Positions 52,077-62,002 are shown, counted from the first letter of the stretch. The stretch is DNA of 64,000 bases from Geomicrobium sediminis (GCF_016908595.1 NZ_JAFBEC010000001.1:186001-250000); one strand, 5' to 3'. Notes: generated by a model not told the origin, from the letters alone. Translations and numbers: made by a program.

Positions 52077-52952
52077 ATGATTACTGTCGTAGGAAGCCTT
52101 AATATGGATCTTGTCGTTCATACAAAGAACGTTCCTGCCATCGGTGAAACCATCCTTGGAGATGATTTTTTTACTTTTCCTGGTGGTAAAGGCGCGAATC
52201 AAGCGGTTGCAGCTGCACGCTTAGCGGGAAATGTGACGATGGTCGGCAAAGTAGGAGACGACTTGTATGGCAATACCTTAATACAAACGCTCAAAGACGA
52301 AGGCATCCATTCGTCTTATGTACACGTTACAGATCAAGCCAAAAGTGGCGTCGCAATGATTACCGTGACGAACCAAGATAATTCAATTATTGTCGCTCCT
52401 GGTGCTAATTACGCATGGAACAGGGAAGAGGCGGAGTCATTCCGTGATGTGATTAAACAGTCAACAATCGTCGTCTTCCAATTGGAAACACCACTTCCTT
52501 TTATAGAAGAGATGATTTCTATTGCTCATTACGAAAATGTGGATATCATTCTAAATCCTGCGCCGGCTGTACAACTATCATCACGCATACTTGAACAAGC
52601 AACGTACATTACCCCTAACGAAACAGAATGTGACATTCTATTCGGTGTGAGCCCCGAGGAGGCTGTCCGAAACTACCCGAACAAAGTCATCGTTACGCTC
52701 GGAAAAAACGGGGCGATGTATTGTAACGGTCATTCTGTCGTTCGAATTGCCGGGTTTGATACAGAGGCCGTGGATTCAACAGGTGCTGGCGATACGTTTA
52801 ACGGTGCGCTTGCCGTTGCATTGACCGATCAACTACCGCTAAATGAAGCGTTAGAATTTGCGAATGCTGCCGCTTCATTATCCGTCGAAAAACACGGAGC
52901 CCAACAAGGCATGCCAACACGCGAAGAAGTCCACAAAAGACTAAGTTCTTAA
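52077..52952 (+). CDS. rbsK: Ribokinase
   Basis: 291 residues. GGKGANQAVAAARL (substrate binding), NPAPA and TPNETE and the ATP/catalytic motif DSTGAGDTFNGAL are diagnostic of RbsK. Phosphorylates ribose to ribose-5-phosphate. Unusually it stands alone with no rbs transporter genes beside it, so ribose may come from nucleoside hydrolysis. GGAGGCATGAACA precedes the ATG. Confidence 0.92.
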   Translation: MITVVGSLNMDLVVHTKNVPAIGETILGDDFFTFPGGKGANQAVAAARLAGNVTMVGKVGDDLYGNTLIQTLKDEGIHSSYVHVTDQAKSGVAMITVTNQDNSIIVAPGANYAWNREEAESFRDVIKQSTIVVFQLETPLPFIEEMISIAHYENVDIILNPAPAVQLSSRILEQATYITPNETECDILFGVSPEEAVRNYPNKVIVTLGKNGAMYCNGHSVVRIAGFDTEAVDSTGAGDTFNGALAVALTDQLPLNEALEFANAAASLSVEKHGAQQGMPTREEVHKRLSS

Positions 52953-53079
52953 CAACTTCATCCACAAATCAACAGGAAACTAAGGATTTTTTCTCTTTCA
53001 TCCACTTACCCACATGTGGATAAGTGACCTCACCCCATCTTTTTACGTTGGGGATAACTACTCTTTAGCTTGTGCATAC
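52953..53079. other. DnaA-box cluster between convergent genes
   Basis: A perfect DnaA box (TGTGGATAA at 53015-53023, minus strand) abuts TTACCCACA (53006-53014), one mismatch, as an inverted pair. TCATCCACA (52958-52966, one mismatch) and TCATCCACT (52998-53006, two mismatches) lie just upstream. Four boxes in 66 bases, with no gene in the gap, suggest a DnaA-binding cluster or titration site. Confidence 0.5.
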
Positions 53080-53081
53080 AC

Positions 53082-53110
53082 AAAACGCCCAGTGCATGAT
53101 GCACTGGACG
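53082..53110 (-). terminator. Terminator of the asparagine synthetase gene
   Basis: An 11-bp stem with one mismatch (53086-53096 with 53100-53110) followed by TTTTG on the minus strand. Confidence 0.75.
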
Positions 53111-53142
53111 TCTCTCTTCCTCATTTGATCAAATGTATCCGA

Positions 53143-55032
53143 TTATAACACTGCATGAATGGGACGTGACACGAGCACTTCACGAGAAGTTCGTTCTTCT
53201 TCAAATACCCGGTGCCATATCATGAATGTGACCGCCGTCCACAACTTACGACTGTGATTAGCCATCCCTTTTGCATGCTCGTCTAAAAGGCTAAGTACAT
53301 ACGACTTGTTTATGAACATGTCTGTGTTACTTCGATGAACGATTGATTGAACCCACTCATACATTTCATTTTGCAACCAATGTCGAATTGGTACTGGAAA
53401 ACCTAGCTTTTTCCGATTAAAGACAGCTTCTGGTAAAATATCTTTTGCTGCTTCTCTTAAAATAAATTTCGTCGTACCTGCCGTCAGTTTCATGGACTGA
53501 GGGATCATGGATGCCACTTCAAACACTTGTTGGTCTAAAAAAGGCACTCGAAGTTCTATTGAATGAGCCATCGACATCCGATCTGCTACCGTCAGAATAT
53601 CCCCTGGCAACCACGTGTGCAAATCAATGTATTGCATTTGTGTGCTGTCATCCCATTGTAAAGCTTGGTCATACAATGGTTTTGTGACGTTTGTATATGG
53701 ATAAATGCATCCTGCATCCGCTAGCAATAATTCTTTTTCCTCAAGATTGAAAATTTTGGCATTCCCGACATAACGCTCAGCTAGTGGTGTTGTTCCACGA
53801 ATCAGATAATTTCTTCCTTTTATTCCTTCAGGCAATTGCCTTGCTAACCATTGTACCCAATGATTGAGTCGTCTAGGTAAGTAGCCAAAACCTTTCAGCG
53901 CATTAGGCTCCTTGTAGATCTCATAACCTGCGAACAATTCATCGGCTCCTTCTCCCGATAGCACGACTTTCACATGCTGACTTGCAAGCCGGGAAACGAA
54001 ATAGTTAGGGATTGCAGCTGGATCAGCAATCGGCTCGTCCAAATGATAGACGATATTCTCCATCTCGTTCATCACTTCTTGAGCTGTAATGATATACGAA
54101 TGGTTATCTACCCCTAGATGATCGGCCGTTTCTTTTGCTAGCTCGATCTCGCTATACCCCTCTCGTTCAAATCCGACCGTAAACGTTTGCAAATTCGGAT
54201 GATGTTCTTTTGCTAGTGCAACAATTGTGCTTGAATCAATTCCACCTGATAAAAACGCTCCTACACTCACGTCACTGCGCATATGAACAGATACAGAACT
54301 TTGAAGTGCTTGTTGCAAAGTTGTCGCTACATTTTTTGTACCTTCTACACTAGAACAAAATTGCGCTTGAAAGTAGCGTTCCACATGTGCCTTCTCCAAG
54401 TCAAACGAGTACGTAAGACAATGCCCTGGCTTCAATTGTTGAAACGCTGCGTCTGTATAACCGTCCGTGGAAGGGATATATTGAAACGTTAAATAATGAT
54501 GCAATGCTTCTTTATCAACAGCTTTATGCTCTGCACCTAACAGCGGTAAACACTTCCGTTCAGATGAGAAGAAAAAACCAGCTTCATTTTCATCATAATA
54601 AAACGGCTTAATTCCAAATGGGTCTCTTGCCGCAAACAACTCTCGCTCCACGCGATCCCAAATGGCAAAAGCAAACATCCCACGCAACTGATAAATCATT
54701 TGTTTACCGTAAACCTCGTAAAGCGCAAGAAGCACTTCCGTGTCACCTTCCGTTTGAAAATAATAACCTTCTTCTATTAATGATTGTCTCAGTTCAACAT
54801 AATTATAGATTTCTCCATTAAAAACAATCAGGTATTGCTTGGATAAACTCTGCATAGGCTGGTGTGCATTTGATAGATCTTGAATACTCAATCTTGAAAA
54901 ACAGAAATCAATGTCTGAGTCTTGAACATAACGAAAGTCATCAGGACCTCGATGATGCATTCGCTCCTCTACACGATGTAAATCTACTGAATCCATGTAA
55001 GTACGCTTCACACGACCACAAAAACCGCACAT
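53143..55032 (-). CDS. asnB: Asparagine synthetase (glutamine-hydrolysing)
   Basis: 629 residues. Cys2 (MCGFCGRV) is the glutaminase nucleophile, followed by HHRGPDD and the ATP-pyrophosphatase motif SGGIDSST (about 262). It makes asparagine from aspartate and glutamine with ATP. Length and C-terminus fit the AsnB/AsnO group of Bacillus; which paralogue cannot be decided. Promoter at 55065-55093. Confidence 0.93.
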   Translation of the reverse strand: MCGFCGRVKRTYMDSVDLHRVEERMHHRGPDDFRYVQDSDIDFCFSRLSIQDLSNAHQPMQSLSKQYLIVFNGEIYNYVELRQSLIEEGYYFQTEGDTEVLLALYEVYGKQMIYQLRGMFAFAIWDRVERELFAARDPFGIKPFYYDENEAGFFFSSERKCLPLLGAEHKAVDKEALHHYLTFQYIPSTDGYTDAAFQQLKPGHCLTYSFDLEKAHVERYFQAQFCSSVEGTKNVATTLQQALQSSVSVHMRSDVSVGAFLSGGIDSSTIVALAKEHHPNLQTFTVGFEREGYSEIELAKETADHLGVDNHSYIITAQEVMNEMENIVYHLDEPIADPAAIPNYFVSRLASQHVKVVLSGEGADELFAGYEIYKEPNALKGFGYLPRRLNHWVQWLARQLPEGIKGRNYLIRGTTPLAERYVGNAKIFNLEEKELLLADAGCIYPYTNVTKPLYDQALQWDDSTQMQYIDLHTWLPGDILTVADRMSMAHSIELRVPFLDQQVFEVASMIPQSMKLTAGTTKFILREAAKDILPEAVFNRKKLGFPVPIRHWLQNEMYEWVQSIVHRSNTDMFINKSYVLSLLDEHAKGMANHSRKLWTAVTFMIWHRVFEEERTSREVLVSRPIHAVL

Positions 55033-55551
55033 AATAGCCTCCCATACACTCAGCCCGCCAACACAGTATAGTTTACCTAGAAGATTTTGTAAATAAAATT
55101 TCAGATTAGTCTGTTAGTATCTATAGTAGTACTTGCAAAGGTAGCATGAGTAGCTAGAAGCCATATAAGCTCGCACTTTTCGGCACTTTAATTGCATGTT
55201 TTTAATGGTGAAATAGAGTGTAACGTTACATGTTTATAAAGAAAAATAAGCCATTGGGTTTATCTTAAAGAGCCACAAATAACGAACACGAGTTTTAAGG
55301 ATCTAACCATTTCAAACGTAAAAGGAGTTTAATGTAAAGCAAGTTTTTATGAGAAATTAATATGGTTCTTTTTTCATGATTCCTTCTTAAGTTTCCTCCA
55401 GAACACTAAATAACTTTCAAGTGCTCACTTACGAACCTGTCATCAATCCATCATAATGATAGAGAGGACAACCCCTTTGCAACTAGGAAAGTGCAATGGC
55501 TTTTTTGTGCTTTTCTTATAAGTAATCTGACGTTAAGAAGGAGTGGTTTGC
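55033..55551. promoter_or_regulatory. 519-base gap with asnB promoter
   Basis: Minus-strand promoter for asparagine synthetase: TTTACA (55088-55093), 17-base spacer, TATACT (55065-55070). Further in lies the perfect palindrome TGTAACGTTACA (55219-55230), a candidate operator. TTGCA/TGCAA arms occur near 55478-55496. No ORF of convincing length or ribosome site was seen in the remainder. Confidence 0.5.
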
Positions 55552-56877
55552 ATGAAGCGACTATTTAAAAACGGAACAGTAATTACCTCGGACAGCAACC
55601 TTGGGAATTTCAAAGATGCCGATGTACTAATTGAAAACGATAAGATCATTGAAGTCGGACCGAACATTTCAGCTGAAGATTGTGAGGTCATTGATGCAAA
55701 GGACATGATCGTGATGCCGGGTCTAGTCGATACACACAGGCATACGTGGGAATCCGTCATTCGCAACGTTGGTGCAGATTGGTCATTACAGACGTATTTA
55801 GGCAACATTTATTATGGGAATATTGGATCGAAGAGACGTCCGGAAGACGATTATGTCGGGAACCTATTAGGGGCGCTTGAAGCGTTGGAATCAGGAGTTA
55901 CAACCTTATATGACTGGACGATGATTATTTCAAATGATCATGCGGAAGAGATGATCAGGGGGCTAAAAGAATCAGGAATCCGTGCCATTTTCGGTTATGG
56001 ATCTCCAGGAGATGCTGAATACTGGAATTCAGATAGTAAGCTCGATACGATCGATAAAGCTAGGGCAATGAAAGAGCGGCATTTCAGCTCAGATGATCAA
56101 TTGCTTACGATGGGGCTCGCGATTCGCGGACCGGAATTTAGTTCCTGGGAGACGAGTGTAAAGGAAATTCAGTTCGCACGTGAGATCGACGCAGTCTGTA
56201 GCATGCACTTAGGATTTGGAACGTGGGGCTCAACAGAACGTTCCATAGAGAAACTACATGCAGCAGGGTTGTTAGGAGAACATTTGAACTTCGCCCATGC
56301 AAATGCCGTACAACCCGAGGAGGTACGATTGCTAGCGGAGCACGGTGGCAGTATCTCTGTAACGCCTGAAATTGAAATGATGATGGGTCATGGTTACCCT
56401 GCTGTTGGGCTTGCTTTGGAAAACGGGGTAAAACCAGCACTTGGCGTGGACGTTGTTACGTCTACCGGTGGAGACATGTTCACACAAATGAAGTTCGCCT
56501 TGCAAGCGGATCGTGCTCGAGTAAATCAAGAACAGTTATCTCAAGGCATCATGCCTGGACCAAAGCTTCACCTCTCTGCACAAAGCATATTGGAGTCTGC
56601 AACAATTGACGGTGCAAAAGCGCTAAGACTCGATCACAAAGTCGGCTCGTTAACACCGGGCAAACAAGCCGATCTCATTATGATCAACAAGAATGACCTT
56701 AATATTTTCCCAGTCAATGATCCAGTCGGGACGGTCGTCCAATGCACAAACAACGCGAACGTCGACTCAGTATATGTCGCAGGTAATCCTGTTAAGAAGA
56801 ATGGAAAGATGATTGGTATCGATATCGAGAGAATAAAAAGACTAGCGACAGCAACTAGTGAGCACTTACTCGGTTAG
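55552..56877 (+). CDS. Amidohydrolase, ATZ/TRZ-like
   Basis: 441 residues from the ATG at 55552 after AAGGAGTGG. Metal ligands: HRH in VDTHRHTWES, His in CSMHLGFG, His in NFAHANAV, Asp in GVDVVTSTGG. Belongs with cytosine deaminase/TRZ-like metal-dependent hydrolases; substrate unknown, possibly a cyclic or aryl amide/amine. It could cooperate with the hydantoinase-like unit, but they are separate transcripts. Confidence 0.88.
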   Translation: MKRLFKNGTVITSDSNLGNFKDADVLIENDKIIEVGPNISAEDCEVIDAKDMIVMPGLVDTHRHTWESVIRNVGADWSLQTYLGNIYYGNIGSKRRPEDDYVGNLLGALEALESGVTTLYDWTMIISNDHAEEMIRGLKESGIRAIFGYGSPGDAEYWNSDSKLDTIDKARAMKERHFSSDDQLLTMGLAIRGPEFSSWETSVKEIQFAREIDAVCSMHLGFGTWGSTERSIEKLHAAGLLGEHLNFAHANAVQPEEVRLLAEHGGSISVTPEIEMMMGHGYPAVGLALENGVKPALGVDVVTSTGGDMFTQMKFALQADRARVNQEQLSQGIMPGPKLHLSAQSILESATIDGAKALRLDHKVGSLTPGKQADLIMINKNDLNIFPVNDPVGTVVQCTNNANVDSVYVAGNPVKKNGKMIGIDIERIKRLATATSEHLLG

Positions 56878-56885
56878 AGAAGAAA

Positions 56886-56919
56886 GGATGATGAGGTTAT
56901 CAACCCCATCATCCCTTTT
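56886..56919 (+). terminator. Terminator of the amidohydrolase gene
   Basis: A 13-bp stem with one mismatch (56886-56898 with 56902-56914) followed by CTTTTATG. Confidence 0.7.
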
Positions 56920-56986
56920 ATGTTCTTAGCGACTAATCTATGTTCTTATTTCGACTTTATATTATTTACTCATTTTGATCATCACA

Positions 56987-57307
56987 CTAGTATGACGTTT
57001 GCACCTGTTCCTTAAATCGCTGATAAGCCGTGCGTAAAGCAACATTCACAGAATTGACAGAAGGTGCGTAGTAGTTTTCATTAATCTTCTTCATTAGCGG
57101 ATCAATACCTTCATTTAGATCGTATCCGATGATTAAACGTTTGAAATAGCTTTGGGCCAAGGATGTCACGAGGGTAAGCTCTACATCGACAATTTCATAT
57201 GTCTTACGATCAATTTCTAACACGATGCCAAAGTGCTTGTACACTTCATACATAGATGTTCCTTGAGGGGCCTTTGCATAACCCGTAACTAAAATCGTAT
57301 CCAACAA
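56987..57307 (-). CDS. DUF3870 protein
   Basis: 106 residues: ILVTGYAKAPQGTSMYEVYK, FGIVLEIDRKTYEIVDVE and TAYQRFKEQ are DUF3870 features; a small alpha/beta fold of unknown function, often near catabolic or hydantoin genes. Starts at one of two adjacent TTG codons after AAGAAGGGA. Downstream of the TRAP permease terminator, so a separate unit. Confidence 0.7.
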   Translation of the reverse strand: MLDTILVTGYAKAPQGTSMYEVYKHFGIVLEIDRKTYEIVDVELTLVTSLAQSYFKRLIIGYDLNEGIDPLMKKINENYYAPSVNSVNVALRTAYQRFKEQVQTSY

Positions 57308-57373
57308 AAATCCCTTCTTTCGTTAGGCTTGTCTACTTGCCTTACAACTTATTGAATGTTCTTATTATATAAT

Positions 57374-57409
57374 AAAAGTGTCGCTCTTTTGTAAAAGAGC
57401 GACACTTTT
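57374..57409 (-). terminator. Terminator of the CoA-transferase/TRAP operon
   Basis: A 17-bp perfect stem (57374-57390 with 57393-57409) flanked by A and T tails; ends the unit that starts at 61783. Confidence 0.8.
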
Positions 57410-57432
57410 TTAGGAGATTAGGACTTTAATTG

Positions 57433-59397
57433 TTATAGTGCTTCGTTATATTGGTGCTCTGAATGGTTTTTCTTTGGCATAACCCATTTCTGTAGAACAA
57501 ATACGATCGCGAAGATTGCAAAACCAGCGAGGCTGACAAGGAAGTCTGGTACAACGAGCATAATTGCTGCTACAAACAAAGCAATTCGCTCGTACCAGTA
57601 CGTGCCTCGTAGCCACCAGCCTTCAATGGCAGCACTTAAGGCAAACACACCGACTAATGCTGTCGTTAATGTTATGACGACTTCTCCAGGTGTACCGATC
57701 CAAATGAGTGACGGTCCGTACACGAACATGAATGGCACGATAAATCCAGCAATTCCTAGCCTTAATGCAACGAGACTCGTTTGCAGCGGATTCGTATTTG
57801 CAATTCCAGAAGCAGCAAACGATGCCAATGCAACGGGTGGCGTGATCGCCGATAAAATTGCAAAATAGAAAACGAACAAGTGCGCCGCCATCGGTTCTAC
57901 GCCGAGCTGGACGAGTGCTGGAATCGTTAGTGGTACTTGAACGATATAAGCGGCAACCGTTGGTAACCCAAGACCGAGTAATAGTGAAGCTACCATCGTA
58001 AGCAACAACGTAATAAATAGACTATCACCAGAAATCGCAAGAATCATGCTACTAAATTGTAAGCCAATTCCTGTCATGCTAATAACCCCGATGATAAAAC
58101 CTGCAGACGCACAAGCGATCGCTGTTTCAAGCGCTGCACGTGCCCCAAGATCTAACGCTTTGAACATCGTTCCAAACGAGAGTCGTGTCGCTGCTTTAAA
58201 GGCTGCGACAACGATTACACTCGCAATCGCAAACAATGCCGCACGCATCGGTGAGTAACCCATAACGAGCATGATGACGATAATAAGTAGTGGAAGTGAG
58301 AACATTCCACCTTCTTCAAGTACGGTTTTAACCTTTGGAATCATTTCCTTTGGCATACCATCTAAGCCATCTTTTTTCGCACGTAAATCAACTTGGAAAT
58401 ACACACAGACGTAATATAGGATTGCTGGAATAATGGCTGCAATCGCAACTTCAATGTAAGGAACACCTAAGTAAGACGCAATAATGAACGCCGCCGCACC
58501 CATGATCGGAGGAATAATCTGTCCACCAGCCGAAGAGACGGCTTCAACAGCTGCTGCAAATGTTCCTTTATATCCAGTACGCTTCATAAGAGGTATTGTA
58601 AATGGTCCAGTCGTAGCTGTATTTGCGACCGCGCTACCTGAGATCGTTCCAAGAATGGCACTCCCGGCAACTGCAGTCTTAGCAGGACCACCGCGATATT
58701 TCCCCATTAAACCTACAGACAAGTTAATAAAGAAGTTCCCTGCCCCAGATACTTCTAGAAACTTACCAAAAAGAATAAACAAGAAGATAAACGTTGCAGA
58801 AACCCCAAGTGGAGTACTGAACACACCCATCGTTGAATAGAATAAGTGATCGAGAATCCACATTAAGTCAAACCCACGATGTTCTAATCCTCCAGGCAAG
58901 TACTGACCGAAAAACCCATAGCCTAAGAATGCGAGTACAATAATTGTGAACGCCCGTCCAACGACACGCCGCGTTGCTTCAATTAGAAGAATGCTCGCAA
59001 TCACACCGATCACAATCTCCAACGTAGAGAGTGGTGTTACATACGTTAACCTTGCAGAAATGTCAATCGCATTTAATGCAAAATATTGAAAAGAACCGAG
59101 AACGAGTAAGATGGCAACAATGTCATACCAAGGAATGCGTTTTCCTTCTTGATTCTTTGTCGGTCGATAAAGGGCAAACACAAGAACGAGTGCAAAGGCT
59201 AAGTGAATGGAGCGTTGTGCGATCGACTCAAACACTCCAAAGAAAGCCGTATACAAGTGGAATAATGACATTAAAATTGCAAGGAACGAAACGACTTTAC
59301 CCGTCACACCGACCAAAGTCCGCTGCTTATTTCCGAGAACTTCCGACTGTGCTTCGTCCATGTCTTTCACATCTAGATTTAACTCTTTTTGGCTCAT
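57433..59397 (-). CDS. TRAP transporter 4TM/12TM fused permease
   Basis: 654 residues, about 16 membrane segments with the small (DctQ) and large (DctM) parts fused, e.g. GGQIIPPIMGAAAFII and GLGLPTVAAYIVQVPL. Works with the TAXI binding protein immediately upstream. Sodium-coupled import of an organic acid, possibly a keto or C4-C5 acid given the CoA-transferase. A cre-like site lies near 59418. Confidence 0.92.
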   Translation of the reverse strand: MSQKELNLDVKDMDEAQSEVLGNKQRTLVGVTGKVVSFLAILMSLFHLYTAFFGVFESIAQRSIHLAFALVLVFALYRPTKNQEGKRIPWYDIVAILLVLGSFQYFALNAIDISARLTYVTPLSTLEIVIGVIASILLIEATRRVVGRAFTIIVLAFLGYGFFGQYLPGGLEHRGFDLMWILDHLFYSTMGVFSTPLGVSATFIFLFILFGKFLEVSGAGNFFINLSVGLMGKYRGGPAKTAVAGSAILGTISGSAVANTATTGPFTIPLMKRTGYKGTFAAAVEAVSSAGGQIIPPIMGAAAFIIASYLGVPYIEVAIAAIIPAILYYVCVYFQVDLRAKKDGLDGMPKEMIPKVKTVLEEGGMFSLPLLIIVIMLVMGYSPMRAALFAIASVIVVAAFKAATRLSFGTMFKALDLGARAALETAIACASAGFIIGVISMTGIGLQFSSMILAISGDSLFITLLLTMVASLLLGLGLPTVAAYIVQVPLTIPALVQLGVEPMAAHLFVFYFAILSAITPPVALASFAASGIANTNPLQTSLVALRLGIAGFIVPFMFVYGPSLIWIGTPGEVVITLTTALVGVFALSAAIEGWWLRGTYWYERIALFVAAIMLVVPDFLVSLAGFAIFAIVFVLQKWVMPKKNHSEHQYNEAL

Positions 59398-59434
59398 TTA
59401 AAACACCCCCTGATCATTTGTAAAGCGTTTTCAA

Positions 59435-60430
59435 CTAATCGTTTAAAACTCCAATCTCTTCATAATATCGCTTCGCTCCGGGATGAAGTTCACCAATACT
59501 ATATTCGATCGAATATTCAGCATCAAAATCAGATAACGTACTAGAAACAGACCTCCATAGATCTGCATTCTCAATAATCATTTTCGTAAGTTCATAGCCC
59601 ACTTCTTCAGTAATTATGTTTTCATTTGCTACAAGAACGGTCTCTGGAGCAAATGTTAAAATATCATCATGATCGCCATAAGTACCAGCCTCAATTGTAT
59701 ATGGGTTATACCCTTCATTGATTTCTTTCAATTTCACTTGATCTTCTTCTGTTAAAGGAATAATACGTACACCAAGTGTTATATCAAGCTCTTGTACGAA
59801 TGACGCCGGAATCCCTAAACCACCGACCCAAGCATCCAGGTGACCGTCACGCATTAGATCCGCAGCATCAGACGTACCAATGTACTCAATTTGTGCTAAA
59901 TCATCATAGCTCATGTCATAGGCCGTAAGGATGTCTTTGAACATAACCTCACCACTGTACCCACGAATTCCAGGGCTTACCCGCTGACCTGCTAAATCTT
60001 CAACAGTATGAATGTTTGAACTACTCGGCACGACGATGTGTAACACGTTCGGATAGAACGTTGCAATCGTTTTCATATTCGTAATTGGCTCTTCAAAGTC
60101 TCCAATAGCGTTCGCTGCCATCGGAATCGACTCTCCATTGGAAAAACCTAATGCAAAAATATCGTTTTGAATACCAATTAAGTTAGCAATCGAGCCTCCC
60201 TCTACAACCGTTGCTGTAGACTCGGGATAGATCTCTCGAATCTCTTCACTCATTGATGCTGCGAGTGAGTGCCAAAGTCCACCCACGGTTGCAGCACCAA
60301 ATGTGAAATCTTCAGGAGGTTCTCCTGCTGCGACCTCTGTATCTTCATTTGCATTTGATTCAGTTTGTGAGCAACCGCTTACAATCGCCAATAACATCAT
60401 GAATACGATCATGCTTTTCCAAAACTTCAT
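59435..60430 (-). CDS. TAXI-family TRAP substrate-binding lipoprotein
   Basis: 331 residues from the ATG at 60430 after GGGGGTGG. Lipobox VSGC (Cys about 20), then a TAXI-type binding protein (FTFGAATVGGLWHSLAASM, SPGIRGYSGEVMFKDI). Captures the substrate for the fused permease. A slightly acidic linker follows the Cys. Confidence 0.92.
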   Translation of the reverse strand: MKFWKSMIVFMMLLAIVSGCSQTESNANEDTEVAAGEPPEDFTFGAATVGGLWHSLAASMSEEIREIYPESTATVVEGGSIANLIGIQNDIFALGFSNGESIPMAANAIGDFEEPITNMKTIATFYPNVLHIVVPSSSNIHTVEDLAGQRVSPGIRGYSGEVMFKDILTAYDMSYDDLAQIEYIGTSDAADLMRDGHLDAWVGGLGIPASFVQELDITLGVRIIPLTEEDQVKLKEINEGYNPYTIEAGTYGDHDDILTFAPETVLVANENIITEEVGYELTKMIIENADLWRSVSSTLSDFDAEYSIEYSIGELHPGAKRYYEEIGVLND

Positions 60431-60453
60431 GTCATCCACCCCCAATGTAAGTC

Positions 60454-61104
60454 TTAAAGTGCGACAACAAATGATGCCGCTGTCGTTTCTTCAATGTCTT
60501 CAACTGTCACGCCATCAGCTACTTCTACTAAATACATTTGATTGTTTTTGAATGTAAAGACCGCTTTTTCGGTAATCAATACATCCGCTTTACGATATCC
60601 ACTGCTCGGATACGTTAATGACTCAACGATTTTTGCTTCTCCACTTTTGGATGTGTGTGTCATCGTTAAAATTACTTTTTGTACACCAGCAACAAGGTCC
60701 ATCGCACCACCAACACCGAGAATATCCTTACCTGGAACGGCCCAATTTGCAAGCTCTCCGGTTTGATCCACTTGAAGCGCTCCGATTACAGCCGTGTCCA
60801 CATGACCCCCACGGATCATTGCGAATGATAACGCACTATCAAAAATTGCCGATCCTGGTAATTCGGTAACGGGTTGCTTACTTGCATTAATCAAATCGGG
60901 ATTAATTTGACCAGCTTCTGGTGCAGGACCCGTACCGAGCAATCCATTTTCTGAATGCAAAAACACATGCTTATCACCTAAGTACTCCGGAATAAGTGTA
61001 GGAATCCCAACCCCTAAGTTAATGACTTCGCCTTCCCCTAGCTCGTCTGCTGCACGTTTTGCAATGTCTTGCCTCATCGTTTTCACGTTATTTTGTACGT
61101 TCAA
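60454..61104 (-). CDS. CoA-transferase subunit B
   Basis: 216 residues from a TTG at 61104, 7 bases after GGGGGGA; a GTG at 61086 is an alternative start. Catalytic Glu in HSENGLLG (about 50), GGHVDTAVIGALQVD. Small subunit of a succinyl-CoA:3-oxoacid CoA-transferase-type enzyme; overlaps subunit A by 17 bases. Activates the imported acid or acetoacetate. Confidence 0.9.
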   Translation of the reverse strand: MNVQNNVKTMRQDIAKRAADELGEGEVINLGVGIPTLIPEYLGDKHVFLHSENGLLGTGPAPEAGQINPDLINASKQPVTELPGSAIFDSALSFAMIRGGHVDTAVIGALQVDQTGELANWAVPGKDILGVGGAMDLVAGVQKVILTMTHTSKSGEAKIVESLTYPSSGYRKADVLITEKAVFTFKNNQMYLVEVADGVTVEDIEETTAASFVVAL

Positions 61105-61783
61105 CGAAAGTCCCCCCTTCAACTTCATAGCGCGTCTTAACAAGATAGTCGACAAATAAATGTTGAGTTTTAATTTCTTCTGGTTTTAATTCGCCAGTTG
61201 GAACGATTTCATCCACTTCTGCAATTACAATTTTTCCTGCCATCGCCATCGCTGTATTAAAGTTTTCTTGTGTTTTGCGATAGACTAAATTTCCATATTC
61301 ATCGGCTTTATGTGCTCGAATAAGAGCTACATCCCCCGGGATGCTTTTTTCCAATACATATTCTTTGCCATCAAATTCCCGCACTTCTTTATTCTCAGAA
61401 AGTTTCGTTCCTGCTCCTGTCGGTGTATAAAAAGCAGGAATCCCTGCTCCTGCTGCACGAATTCCTTCAGCCATCGTACCTTGAGGCAACAATTCAATTT
61501 CAAGCCAGCCCTCATTCCAAGCGTTTACTGCCCCACGATGTGTTGTGAAATAAGATCCAATAGCTTTTTTAATTTGACCGTTAACAAGAAGTTTCCCCAA
61601 TCCTTTTTGAGGTTCACCTAAGTTATTACTTACAATGGTTAGATCTTTGACGTCAGTCTTTGCAATCTCGTCGACGATTGTCAATGGGCAGCCAGACAGA
61701 CCAAACCCACCAACGAGCACTTGGTCACCGTCTTTTATGTACTTTGAAATATCCGTTAATGAGATTTCTTTCTTAGAAGTCAT
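61088..61783 (-). CDS. CoA-transferase subunit A
   Basis: 231 residues from the ATG at 61783 after GGGGAGACAAGA. GDQVLVGGFGLSGCPLTIVD, FTTHRGAVNAWNEGW and FYTPTGAGTKLSENKE define the alpha subunit of the SCOT/glutaconate-type CoA-transferase. First gene of a four-gene operon with subunit B, TAXI and fused permease, suggesting CoA activation coupled to import. Confidence 0.92.
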   Translation of the reverse strand: MTSKKEISLTDISKYIKDGDQVLVGGFGLSGCPLTIVDEIAKTDVKDLTIVSNNLGEPQKGLGKLLVNGQIKKAIGSYFTTHRGAVNAWNEGWLEIELLPQGTMAEGIRAAGAGIPAFYTPTGAGTKLSENKEVREFDGKEYVLEKSIPGDVALIRAHKADEYGNLVYRKTQENFNTAMAMAGKIVIAEVDEIVPTGELKPEEIKTQHLFVDYLVKTRYEVEGGTFVERTK

Positions 61784-61973
61784 TCTTGTCTCCCCTTTTT
61801 CAACAAAATTCCAAAATAAAAACCAAACAATTATCATCGCTTTAAGGCGCACAGACTCCTAGCCTTAAACACTGATGATAGATCGTTTGGCTTATAATGG
61901 TTACCCAAGCAAGCGGGAACAAGCTTGGAGCATTATAATAACGCGTCTATCAAGTTCATTTCTTAATAACGAA

Positions 61974-62002
61974 ATAGTACCACGAGATGTAGACGCTTTC
62001 AA
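61974..62002 (-). promoter_or_regulatory. Promoter and cre site of the CoA-transferase/TRAP operon
   Basis: Minus strand TTGAAA (61997-62002), 17-base spacer, TACTAT (61974-61979). TGTAGACGCTTTCA at 61988-62001 matches the cre pattern with one mismatch and overlaps the -35. A perfect TATAAT on the minus strand at 61932-61937 lacks a good -35. Confidence 0.6.

Noticed and set aside
59418-59434. Further cre site before the fused TRAP permease
   Set aside because: TGAAAACGCTTTACA needs a one-base insertion to fit the consensus; it lies between genes of one operon and is too weak to list as a site.
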